Assembly (NCBI GenBank): GCA_002309175.1
Contig: DBWX01000016.1
Location: forward strand, 1 to 7,167
DNA from: Ruminococcaceae bacterium UBA1227
GTDB lineage: Bacteria > Bacillota > Clostridia > Oscillospirales > Acutalibacteraceae
DNA: 7,167 nucleotides
Direction of reading: 5' to 3'
Below the pieces are notes generated by a model. It ran no database searches, was not told where the DNA came from, and saw only the letters and a program-made list of their open reading frames with translations. The position numbers and the translations under genes are program-made. This document shows, one piece after another, positions 1 through 5,475 of this stretch (positions are counted from its first letter, which is position 1; each line of letters opens with the position of its first letter).

Positions 1-95
1 TAAGACCCCTTGAAGACTACAAGGTTGATAGGCAGTAAGTGTAAGCATGGTGACATGTTCAGCTAAACTGTACTAATAGGTCGAGGGCTTGTCTA
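1..95 (+). rRNA. 23S ribosomal RNA, 3' end (partial)
   Basis: This is the last part of a large-subunit rRNA. It contains the conserved segments CCCCTTGAAGA, AAGGTTGATAGGCAG, AGTGTAAGCATGGTGACATG and TACTAATAGGTCGAGGGCTT, which are typical of domain VI at the 3' end of bacterial 23S in Clostridia. The gene begins upstream of the window. The mature 3' end is estimated by analogy with other Gram-positive 23S genes, whose last bases follow the TCGAGG-CTT motif by a few nucleotides, so it may be off by about 5 bases. Confidence 0.95.
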
Positions 96-160
96 TTTAA
101 CAGGAATGCTTGTTGCATCGAAATCAATGATCTTTGTCCAGTTTTGAAGGTGCAATCATA
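96..160 (+). other. 23S 3' spacer without a 5S rRNA
   Basis: This short AT-rich spacer lies between the 23S end and the terminator. It contains CAGTTTTGAAGGTGCA at 139-154, a motif I recall from rRNA operon spacers of Clostridia, where such sequence forms part of the processing stem with the region upstream of 23S. There is room for only about 65 bases, so no 5S rRNA (about 117 bases) can fit, and I see no 5S or tRNA signature. The processing role is inference, because the partner strand is outside the window. Confidence 0.5.
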
Positions 161-187
161 AGAGCAGCTTATGGCTGCTCTTTTTTT
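161..187 (+). terminator. Intrinsic terminator of the rRNA operon
   Basis: A perfect 8-bp stem AGAGCAGC (161-168) / GCTGCTCT (174-181) with a 5-base loop is followed by a run of T ending at 187. This is a textbook Rho-independent terminator. It separates rRNA transcription from the promoter of the next gene, which starts about 30 bases further on. Confidence 0.93.
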
Positions 188-217
188 ATGCCATTTTGCA
201 GGTGTCAAGGGATTTAC

Positions 218-246
218 TTTACAAACTCCTATTTAGTGTGTATAAT
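218..246 (+). promoter_or_regulatory. SigA-type promoter of the dockerin/cohesin unit
   Basis: The -35 box TTTACA (218-223) and the consensus -10 box TATAAT (241-246) are separated by exactly 17 bases. A TGTG just before the -10 box adds an extended -10 character seen in Gram-positive promoters. Transcription should start near 252-254. This matters for the next gene: an ATG at 252 would lie at the transcript's first base, so it cannot be an efficiently used start codon. Confidence 0.85.
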
Positions 247-283
247 GTACTATGTATACTATTTATAGTGGAGTAATATCGTC

Positions 284-302
284 AGGAGGTGACATGCAGA
301 TG
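284..302 (+). promoter_or_regulatory. Shine-Dalgarno site that decides the start of the glucosaminidase gene
   Basis: AGGAGGTGA (284-292) is a full anti-16S match. Two in-frame ATGs follow, at 294 (4 bases after AGGAGG, rather short) and at 300 (10 bases after it). I prefer 300, but 294 is possible and adds only two residues. The ATG at 252 has no ribosome binding site and coincides with the predicted transcription start. Confidence 0.75.
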
Positions 303-2345
303 AATAGTTTATCAAGACGCGCAGTATCGTTGCTTGTGACACTGCTCGTCGTGCTGTCCTCTTCCTTAGCCTTTGCCGTCCCTTCATTTGCGGCTGATGA
401 GGCATATATCAACTCTCTTGTTGCGAAAGGTTTCCCCAGAAACTATGCAGTAAAACTTGCGGTTGTACATGCCAAACATCCTCTCTGGGAATTCCAGCCG
501 ATGAAGGTGAACCTTGACTGGGACTATGTCGTATCTGAAGAGTCCAAGCCAAAGGTATGTACCGTATTTGTATCTTCCGGCTCCGGCGCAACAAGACTGT
601 TCGCCGACAGGAGCCTCGGCACAAATACACCGAGCAATGGCTTGGACTACACATATGTAATACGCGATGTCGGCACGGGCGGATACTATGTAGACGCCTC
701 GGATATGTGTGTCGCGACGTTCATGAATCCGTTAAACTTCATTGACGACGACATCGCTATCCTTATGTTTGAACATCTGGGCTGGGGTGATCTCGTATAT
801 GCTGATGCTGTAATTGACGTAGAGACAATGCTTACGGGTTCATTTATGTCAAAAACCAGGAACAGCAACAATACAAACTTCGTCTCTGATGACGGTAAAA
901 TAAAGTATGTAAATACCGAGGGTAAGGTTGTCGGTACCTCCGTAACCTTTGCCGAGGCAATTACTACAGCTGCGCAGAAAAACGGTGTAAACCCCTTCTT
1001 CCTCTGCTCGAGAATCCTCGGTGAGATGGGTTATGCCGGAAAGAGCGGCAGTGTTACCGGTACTGTCAGCGGCTATACCGGTTATTACAACTATATGAAT
1101 GTAGGCGCTACGGACAGTTCGACTGGTGATGCTGTAAGAAACGGTCTTGCCACCGCAAAAAAGAACGGATGGACTTCGCCCATATTGGCAATAGAGGGTG
1201 GTGCTGCCACAATCGCGGACGGTTATATAAAGGCCGGTCAGGATACGCAGTATCTTCAGAAATTTAATGTTAAAACAAATTCCATAACAACGTATCATCA
1301 GTATATGACGGCTATAAACGGAGCACACTTCATGCTCAAGACGTCATATGATAACTATAAGGCAACCGGTACTCTTGAAAATAAGAAAGTATTTAAGATA
1401 CCGGTTTATAACAATATGCCTGACGGCACGGGAAAACGCATTTATCTGAATGGCTATTCCACAAATGCCACCGTAGCTTCAAAGGCTACAATCAGGCAGC
1501 AACCGAACTATAACGCAACAAGTACTACATTGCCTTCAAACATAGTTTTGAGGGCGGGTATCAGAGGCACAGGCTCAATGTCGACCACGGCAACGGCTCT
1601 TTATTGCGCAATGTGGTATGAGACCACGAACTCCTCCGGAGCGCTTACTTATGTCATTGAAGACTATGTACAGCCTGCGGCAACTCTGAATGTTGCGAAG
1701 GGCAAAACGATTCAGTTTAACACTAAGCAGGACAGCGGAAGTACCGAAAAGCCCCGCTACTTCTCCTGGGATACCAGAGTTGCAACTGTGAACAGCTCGG
1801 GTGTTGTCACGGGTGTTGCGGTCGGTACAACAAAAGTTGTGGCTTACCTGGCAAACGGTTCGTTCGCAGTTATAAATGTGAACGTAACGAGTGGTGGCTC
1901 AAGCAGTGTTCCGTCATCTGCTACATCCGGTACGTATTCTGTAAATAACAATGCGTCGTTCATCAGTAAAATCTCCGTAGGTACTACTGTTGACCAACTT
2001 CTTGCAGGTATAAACGAGAGGAAATACATTACCGTTATTAAGAACGGAACTGCAATAACCGGCAGCACTCCCGTTTCAACCGGATGCGTTGTTCAGATTA
2101 AAGATGGCAGTACTGTGGTTAAGTCTTATACTGTTATAGTAACCGGTGATATAAACGGGGATGGTAATGTTACTGCTGCGGATTCTCTTGGTATACGTGA
2201 CCAGATTTTAGGCGCATCTCAGCTTGATGCGGTCAGGTTTAAAGCCGCCGACATAAATGGTGATGGCAAGATTACCGCTGCTGACTCGCTTGGCGTACGT
2301 GATCATATTCTCGGTGTCAGCAGAATAGTTCCGAAAGCTTATTAA
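300..2345 (+). CDS. Secreted dockerin-bearing beta-N-acetylglucosaminidase (peptidoglycan hydrolase-like)
   Basis: This is probably an exported endo-beta-N-acetylglucosaminidase of the GH73 type that cuts peptidoglycan glycan strands. Numbering is for the 681-aa form. Residues 1-32 are a signal peptide (MNSLSRR, a hydrophobic core, then cleavage near SFA/AD). Residues 35-165 match the conserved N-terminal module seen before such glucosaminidase domains in Clostridia (FPRNYAVKLAVVHAKHPLWEF, then YYVDASDMCVATFMNPLNF). Residues 215-360 are the glucosaminidase domain: NGVNPFFLCSRILGEMG with likely catalytic Glu242, GYYNYMNVGA, NGWTSPILAIEGGA and QYLQKFNV. Then come an SH3-like stretch (390-458), a Big_2 Ig-like domain (461-530), a small beta-rich pre-dockerin module (545-614) and a type I dockerin with two calcium loops (617-628, 651-662). 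It is 12 bases upstream of a membrane cohesin protein, its likely docking partner. The domains come from family motifs. The glycan substrate and the SH3-like call are less certain. Confidence 0.85.
   Translation: MNSLSRRAVSLLVTLLVVLSSSLAFAVPSFAADEAYINSLVAKGFPRNYAVKLAVVHAKHPLWEFQPMKVNLDWDYVVSEESKPKVCTVFVSSGSGATRLFADRSLGTNTPSNGLDYTYVIRDVGTGGYYVDASDMCVATFMNPLNFIDDDIAILMFEHLGWGDLVYADAVIDVETMLTGSFMSKTRNSNNTNFVSDDGKIKYVNTEGKVVGTSVTFAEAITTAAQKNGVNPFFLCSRILGEMGYAGKSGSVTGTVSGYTGYYNYMNVGATDSSTGDAVRNGLATAKKNGWTSPILAIEGGAATIADGYIKAGQDTQYLQKFNVKTNSITTYHQYMTAINGAHFMLKTSYDNYKATGTLENKKVFKIPVYNNMPDGTGKRIYLNGYSTNATVASKATIRQQPNYNATSTTLPSNIVLRAGIRGTGSMSTTATALYCAMWYETTNSSGALTYVIEDYVQPAATLNVAKGKTIQFNTKQDSGSTEKPRYFSWDTRVATVNSSGVVTGVAVGTTKVVAYLANGSFAVINVNVTSGGSSSVPSSATSGTYSVNNNASFISKISVGTTVDQLLAGINERKYITVIKNGTAITGSTPVSTGCVVQIKDGSTVVKSYTVIVTGDINGDGNVTAADSLGIRDQILGASQLDAVRFKAADINGDGKITAADSLGVRDHILGVSRIVPKAY
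2148..2315 (+). repeat. Dockerin duplicated calcium-binding segments
   Basis: Two 22-residue segments (2148-2213 and 2250-2315) encode the paired F-hand motifs of a dockerin. Both read DINGDG..TAADSLG.RD.ILG and differ at only four positions. Each has Asp1, Asn3, Asp5 and Asp12 as calcium ligands. The positions that set cohesin specificity in characterised type I dockerins (10-11 and 17-18) are the same in both repeats, AA and RD. Such symmetry is the known basis for dual-orientation cohesin binding. Whether it occurs here is inference. Confidence 0.88.
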
Positions 2346-2357
2346 ACGGAGGCAGGT

Positions 2358-3665
2358 ATGAAAAAAGCATTAGCTCTGTTACTTACACTTACGTTTTTGT
2401 TTGCGTTTTGTACTATAAGCGCAAATGCGGCAAACTCAGGCAGTCTCAGTGCAGGAGGAACCGCACGCGCTGGTGAGACCTTTACGGTTACTTTCACTGC
2501 CTATGGTGCGGTGGGTTCGTACAGTGGTACTTTTAATTATGATTCGAGTCAGGTTACGCTTCAGGGTGTATCCAACGGCGGCGGAAGCCACTGGGCAAAT
2601 TTCTCATCAAGCGGAAATACCGTTTTTGCGCAGCGTGACAGCGGTACAACTGATTCCGTATCTTTTACTGCCACGTTTAAGGTCAATCAGGGTGTAGCCA
2701 CCGGAACAAACATAAACATAGGATTCAGCGGTACTATTGCGACAGACGTAAATACAGAGAATAGTTTCTCGGTATCAGCCTCTAGAACGGTCGAAGCACC
2801 GCCTTCAAATGACTGCACACTCGCGTCTCTTTCAGTTTCAAATGTACCGATGACACCTGCTTTCAGCCCGAATACACTTACGTATTCATGCGGAAAAGTA
2901 AAGTTTGATGTAGCGAGACTTAATATTTCAGCTGCTGCAAATGCTCAGGGCGCGGATGTTTCAGTATCAGGCGCTGACCTCAGGGTGGGAAAGAACACGG
3001 TTTATATCAAAGTAACCGCTCCCTCAGGCGCTACGAAAACATACACAATTACATGCGAACGTGAACAGGATCCTAACTATAAGGCAAGCAATAATACGAA
3101 AATCACAAGCATAGAAATAAGCTATGGTGATTTTTCACCTGCTTTCAAAACAGACCAAAAGGAATATGTAGTTTACGTTCCGTATGAAATAGAGAAATTC
3201 AGCGTCAAATGCGCTGCTGCAGACCCTCTTGCACAGGGTGTTGAAAACGTAGAGGATCAGGCGTTGAAAATCGGTATAAACGAACTTGTCGTAAAGGTTA
3301 CGGCTGAAGACGGCACAGTAGGGGAATACACTTTCTATGTCGTTCGTATGGATGAGTTCGGCGGCAAGGATACGGTGGGACTACCGGCGAGCCTTATAGG
3401 GGTGGAGCCGGAGGCGGAACCGGAGCCTGAGCCGGAGGCCAAGGAGGCCGAGCCGGTAAAGGACGGAGTGCCGTGGTGGCTTCTGGCCGTAGTCGGTGTT
3501 GCGGCACTGGGTGTCGGATTCGGCTCGGCAGCCATGATCTTCAGGATGAGGAAGTACGAAGAGCCCCCTTATGAGGACGATTCGATTGATGATGTCGTAC
3601 AAAAGCCGGCTGACCCGATAGACGAGTATTTAAACGACGCTTTTGATGATTACGACGAGCCATAA
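2358..3665 (+). CDS. Membrane-anchored cohesin-domain surface protein (putative dockerin receptor)
   Basis: This 435-aa protein probably holds a dockerin protein at the outer face of the membrane. Residues 1-25 are a signal peptide (MKKALALLLTLTFLFAF, cleavage near ANA/AN). Residues 28-146 look like a cohesin: GGTARAGETFTVTFTA, GSYSGTFNYDSSQVTLQGV, VSFTATFKV and INIGFSGTIATD follow the cohesin beta-sandwich pattern. Residues 153-233 and 248-330 are two cadherin-like beta-sandwich domains (L.SLSVS....PAFSPNTLTY, then the related TSIEISYGDFSPAFK...Y). A Pro-Glu linker (348-366) leads to one transmembrane helix (about 373-394), a basic stop (RMRK) and an acidic tail of about 40 residues. The start is supported by GGAGG at 2348-2352. 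The gap to the glucosaminidase gene is 12 bases with no visible promoter, so the two are probably co-transcribed. The cohesin could instead be a related carbohydrate-binding-like fold. Confidence 0.8.
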   Translation: MKKALALLLTLTFLFAFCTISANAANSGSLSAGGTARAGETFTVTFTAYGAVGSYSGTFNYDSSQVTLQGVSNGGGSHWANFSSSGNTVFAQRDSGTTDSVSFTATFKVNQGVATGTNINIGFSGTIATDVNTENSFSVSASRTVEAPPSNDCTLASLSVSNVPMTPAFSPNTLTYSCGKVKFDVARLNISAAANAQGADVSVSGADLRVGKNTVYIKVTAPSGATKTYTITCEREQDPNYKASNNTKITSIEISYGDFSPAFKTDQKEYVVYVPYEIEKFSVKCAAADPLAQGVENVEDQALKIGINELVVKVTAEDGTVGEYTFYVVRMDEFGGKDTVGLPASLIGVEPEAEPEPEPEAKEAEPVKDGVPWWLLAVVGVAALGVGFGSAAMIFRMRKYEEPPYEDDSIDDVVQKPADPIDEYLNDAFDDYDEP

Positions 3666-3681
3666 TATAGGTAAAATATTA

Positions 3682-3709
3682 AAGGGACCCACAATATGTT
3701 GGGTCCCTT
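3682..3709 (+). terminator. Strong inverted repeat, probable terminator of the cohesin/dockerin unit
   Basis: A perfect 10-bp stem AAGGGACCCA (3682-3691) / TGGGTCCCTT (3700-3709) with an 8-base loop lies 17 bases after the cohesin gene's stop codon. It is positioned as a terminator, but it lacks the usual T-tract on the + strand (GAAATCTG follows). It may terminate weakly or act mainly as a 3'-end stabiliser or processing hairpin. Confidence 0.65.
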
Positions 3710-3722
3710 GAAATCTGCCCTG

Positions 3723-3759
3723 AAAAAAGTGCAAAAAACTGCATCGCAAAGGCAAAAAA
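3723..3759 (+). promoter_or_regulatory. Phased A-tracts upstream of the rpmG promoter
   Basis: Three A6 tracts begin at 3723, 3733 and 3754, spaced by 10 and 21 bases (one and two turns of the helix), and end just before the -35 box. In-phase A-tracts bend DNA and can act as an UP-type element bound by the RNA polymerase alpha subunit, a known feature of strong promoters for translation genes. The tracts are seen directly. The activating role is inference. Confidence 0.5.
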
Positions 3760-3762
3760 CGC

Positions 3763-3791
3763 TTGATTTTAAGGTGCCCTTGTGGTAGTAT
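3763..3791 (+). promoter_or_regulatory. SigA-type promoter of rpmG-secE-nusG
   Basis: The -35 box TTGATT (3763-3768) and the -10 box TAGTAT (3786-3791) have a 17-base spacer. Transcription should begin near 3798, giving a leader of about 80 bases before rpmG. The -10 hexamer is the same as in the rplJ promoter further downstream. Confidence 0.75.
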
Positions 3792-3798
3792 GTTTGTA

Positions 3799-3822
3799 CC
3801 TCTCAAAGAGGGTTCTTTTTTT
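3799..3822 (+). promoter_or_regulatory. Small hairpin plus T-tract at the start of the rpmG leader
   Basis: CCTCT (3799-3803) / AGAGG (3807-3811) forms a short stem with a 3-base loop, followed by GTTC and seven T (3816-3822). It has the form of a weak terminator but lies almost at the predicted transcript start, where ordinary termination is unlikely. It may be a 5'-end stabilising hairpin or an initial-transcription pausing or slippage element. Assignment is tentative. Confidence 0.35.
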
Positions 3823-3876
3823 GTGCCCTGTTTTAAGAGGGAGGCAAACACAAAATGACAAAATGGAGGTGCCGTT

Positions 3877-4026
3877 ATGAGAGTTAAAGTTACACTCGCT
3901 TGCACAGAATGCAATCAGAGAAACTACAACACAATGAAGAACAAGAAAAACACACCTGATCGTCTGGAGATGAACAAGTACTGCAGATTCTGCAAGAAGC
4001 ACACTCTCCACAGAGAGACCAAGTAA
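3877..4026 (+). CDS. rpmG: 50S ribosomal protein L33
   Basis: This complete 49-residue small ribosomal protein belongs to the large subunit near the E site. It begins MRVKVTLACTECNQRNY and ends CRFCKKHTLHRETK, a clear match to bacterial L33. Cysteines 9, 12, 36 and 39 form two CxxC pairs, so this is the zinc-binding (C+) version and not the zinc-free paralogue made under zinc limitation. The start is fixed by GGAGGT at 3865-3870, 7 bases upstream. It is the first gene after the promoter at 3763-3791 and is followed 12 bases later by secE, the usual order in Firmicutes. No zinc-uptake-regulator (Zur) box is evident. Confidence 0.97.
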   Translation: MRVKVTLACTECNQRNYNTMKNKKNTPDRLEMNKYCRFCKKHTLHRETK

Positions 4027-4038
4027 GGAGGAGAACTT

Positions 4039-4386
4039 ATGGCAGACAATAAAAAGAGCCTTAAGGATTCCAAACCTGAAAAAGCTGCCCCCAAGAAGGC
4101 AGAAAAGAAGCCTGCTGAAAAGAAGACTTCCGACAAGAAGCCCAATATTTTCGGCAAGATAAAGCAGTTCTTCAAGGACGTCAGAGGTGAGTCCAAGAAA
4201 ATCGCTTGGCAGTCATGGTCTGAGACAGTTAAGAACACAGGCGTTGTTCTTATGGTAACCGTAGTTATCGGTGCCGGTGTCTGGATCAGTGACCTTTTAT
4301 TCCGCCAGCTTATTGACCTTGTCTACAGACTTGCCGGCACAGGCACGGCTGAGGCAGCGGTTGTAATGCTTCAGAATCTCTTTTAA
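4039..4386 (+). CDS. secE: Preprotein translocase subunit SecE
   Basis: SecE clamps and stabilises the SecY channel in the cytoplasmic membrane. This 115-aa protein has a Lys/Ala/Pro-rich N-terminal extension (residues 1-35), then an amphipathic helix NIFGKIKQFFKDVRGESKKI (36-55), and one transmembrane helix (about 68-86, TGVVLMVTVVIGAGVWISD). This is the single-span form typical of Gram-positives. The usual motif before the membrane helix is K-K-x-x-WP-(S/T); here it reads KKIAWQSWSETVKNT, with Gln replacing the normally conserved Pro. A short tail rich in Ala and Gly (98-115) follows. GGAGG lies at 4027-4031, just after the rpmG stop. It sits in the conserved rpmG-secE-nusG cluster, which supports the call. 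Confidence 0.95.
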   Translation: MADNKKSLKDSKPEKAAPKKAEKKPAEKKTSDKKPNIFGKIKQFFKDVRGESKKIAWQSWSETVKNTGVVLMVTVVIGAGVWISDLLFRQLIDLVYRLAGTGTAEAAVVMLQNLF

Positions 4387-4402
4387 TTTCGGAGGTTTTT
4401 AA

Positions 4403-4960
4403 ATGGCAGGAATTTCCAAATGGTATGTCATCCATACCTATTCAGGTTATGAAAACAAGGTAAAAGACAATATCGAGAAGGTCGTTGCCAACAGAAGCAT
4501 GGAAGACCAGATTCTCGAAGTCAAAGTACCTACTGAAATAGTAACGGAAATCAAGGAAAACGGAGAGAGCAAGGAAGTCGAGCGTAAGCTTATGCCCGGT
4601 TATGTACTTGTAAAACTCGCAGTACAGGAAGTCAAAGACGAACTCACAATGTCCGATGAGGCCTGGTACGTAATCCGTAACACCCGCGGCGTTACAGGTT
4701 TTGTAGGTCCCGAGAGCAAGCCCGTTCCCCTTACGGAGGCGGAAGTTGCGAAGCTCGGCGTAGAAAAGAGAGTAGTTGAAGTCAACTACAATGTCGGAGA
4801 TATGGTCAACATCGTCGACGGTCCGCTTGCGGATTACTCGGGTGTTGTTGAATCACTCGACGTGGACAAGAACTATGTCCTTGTCAGAATCTCCATGTTC
4901 GGCAGAGAGATACCCACAGAGTTTGAACTCAATCAGGTTGAACTTGCCGCAAATAACTAA
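4403..4960 (+). CDS. nusG: Transcription termination/antitermination protein NusG
   Basis: NusG is a transcription elongation factor that binds the RNA polymerase clamp and modulates pausing, Rho action and coupling to the ribosome. This is a complete 185-aa protein. The NGN domain spans about residues 5-110, with the signatures KWYVIHTYSGYE, LMPGYVLVKL and WYVIRNTRGVTGFVG. The KOW domain spans about 130-185, with VGDMVNIVDGPLADYSGVV and a C-terminal LNQVEL. It has the normal length for the family with no insertion domain. The start has GGAGG at 4391-4395, 7 bases upstream, and lies 16 bases after secE. It precedes the rplK-rplA genes, as in most bacteria. Confidence 0.98.
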   Translation: MAGISKWYVIHTYSGYENKVKDNIEKVVANRSMEDQILEVKVPTEIVTEIKENGESKEVERKLMPGYVLVKLAVQEVKDELTMSDEAWYVIRNTRGVTGFVGPESKPVPLTEAEVAKLGVEKRVVEVNYNVGDMVNIVDGPLADYSGVVESLDVDKNYVLVRISMFGREIPTEFELNQVELAANN

Positions 4961-4970
4961 AGGCCCCTCA

Positions 4971-5006
4971 GTGGGAGGACACTTCAAGGTGTCCGCCAAC
5001 TACCAC
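4971..5006 (+). promoter_or_regulatory. Ribosomal protein L1 leader: mRNA mimic of the 23S L1-binding site
   Basis: In the 67-base gap between nusG and rplK, GTGG (4971-4974) pairs with CCAC (5003-5006), and GGACAC (4977-4982) pairs with GTGTCC (4989-4994) around a TTCAAG loop. The asymmetric internal loop holds GA on one side and GCCAACTA on the other. The GTGGGAGG...ACCAC frame copies the base of the L1 stalk in 23S rRNA, where the rRNA reads GTGGGAGG...TACCAC. L1 is known to repress the L11-L1 operon by binding such leaders. The hairpin lies 7 bases before the rplK Shine-Dalgarno site, so translational repression is the likely mechanism. Confidence 0.82.
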
Positions 5007-5027
5007 ATATTTAAGGAGTGAATAAAA

Positions 5028-5453
5028 ATGGCTCAGAAAATCAAAGGTTTTATCAAACTTCAGATCCCGGCCGGACAGGCAACTCCCGCACCGCCGGTAG
5101 GTCCTGCACTCGGTCAGTATGGTGTTAACATTATGTCTTTCACCAAGGATTTCAATGAGCGCACAAAGAACGACATGGGTCTCATTATCCCCGTCGTAAT
5201 CACAGTTTACGCAGACGGCAGCTTTACTTTCATCACAAAGACTCCTCCTGCAGCAGTCCTCATCAAGAAGGCCTGCGGCATTGAGAAGGCTTCAGGTGAA
5301 CCTAACAAGAATAAGGTTGCAACAATCACAAAAGAACAGTGCCAGAAGATTGCAGAGCAGAAAATGCCCGACCTCAATGCGGCTAACATCGAGACAGCCA
5401 CATCCATGATCATGGGTACAGCTCGCAGCATGGGCATCACTGTTGTTGATTAA
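5028..5453 (+). CDS. rplK: 50S ribosomal protein L11
   Basis: L11 binds the GTPase-associated region of 23S rRNA and helps elongation factors and the stringent-response sensor function on the ribosome. This is a complete 141-aa protein of family length. The N-terminal domain (about 8-70) contains IKLQIPAGQATPAPPVGPALGQYGVNIM, with the prolines at 22, 23 and 26 that lie at the thiostrepton-binding face. The C-terminal rRNA-binding domain (about 75-141) contains TPPAAVLIKKACGI and ends with IETATSMIMGTARSMGI. AAGGAG lies at 5013-5018. The preceding leader hairpin probably couples its translation to the level of free L1. rplA follows 22 bases later in the same operon. Confidence 0.98.
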   Translation: MAQKIKGFIKLQIPAGQATPAPPVGPALGQYGVNIMSFTKDFNERTKNDMGLIIPVVITVYADGSFTFITKTPPAAVLIKKACGIEKASGEPNKNKVATITKEQCQKIAEQKMPDLNAANIETATSMIMGTARSMGITVVD

Positions 5454-5475
5454 TCTTGTTGGGAGGTAAAGAATA

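Noticed and set aside
96..217. 5S rRNA or tRNA gene after 23S
   Set aside because: There is too little room before the terminator, and no cloverleaf, TTCGA loop or 5S signature is seen up to the promoter.
252..299. Upstream start (ATG 252) adding 16 residues to the glucosaminidase
   Set aside because: It lies at the predicted transcription start, has no ribosome binding site, and would put extra residues in front of a normal signal peptide.
849..1328. Antisense open frame (159 codons) opposite the glucosaminidase
   Set aside because: It runs opposite the catalytic domain, has no ribosome binding site or recognisable motif, and the + strand frame has clear domain matches.
300..3665. Classical plant-wall cellulosome locus
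   Set aside because: There is no cellulase, xylanase or carbohydrate-binding module and only one cohesin. The enzyme's motifs match glucosaminidases acting on peptidoglycan.
3630..4011. Antisense frames across the rpmG promoter and gene
   Set aside because: They run opposite the terminator, promoter and the certain rpmG gene, and show no conserved motif.
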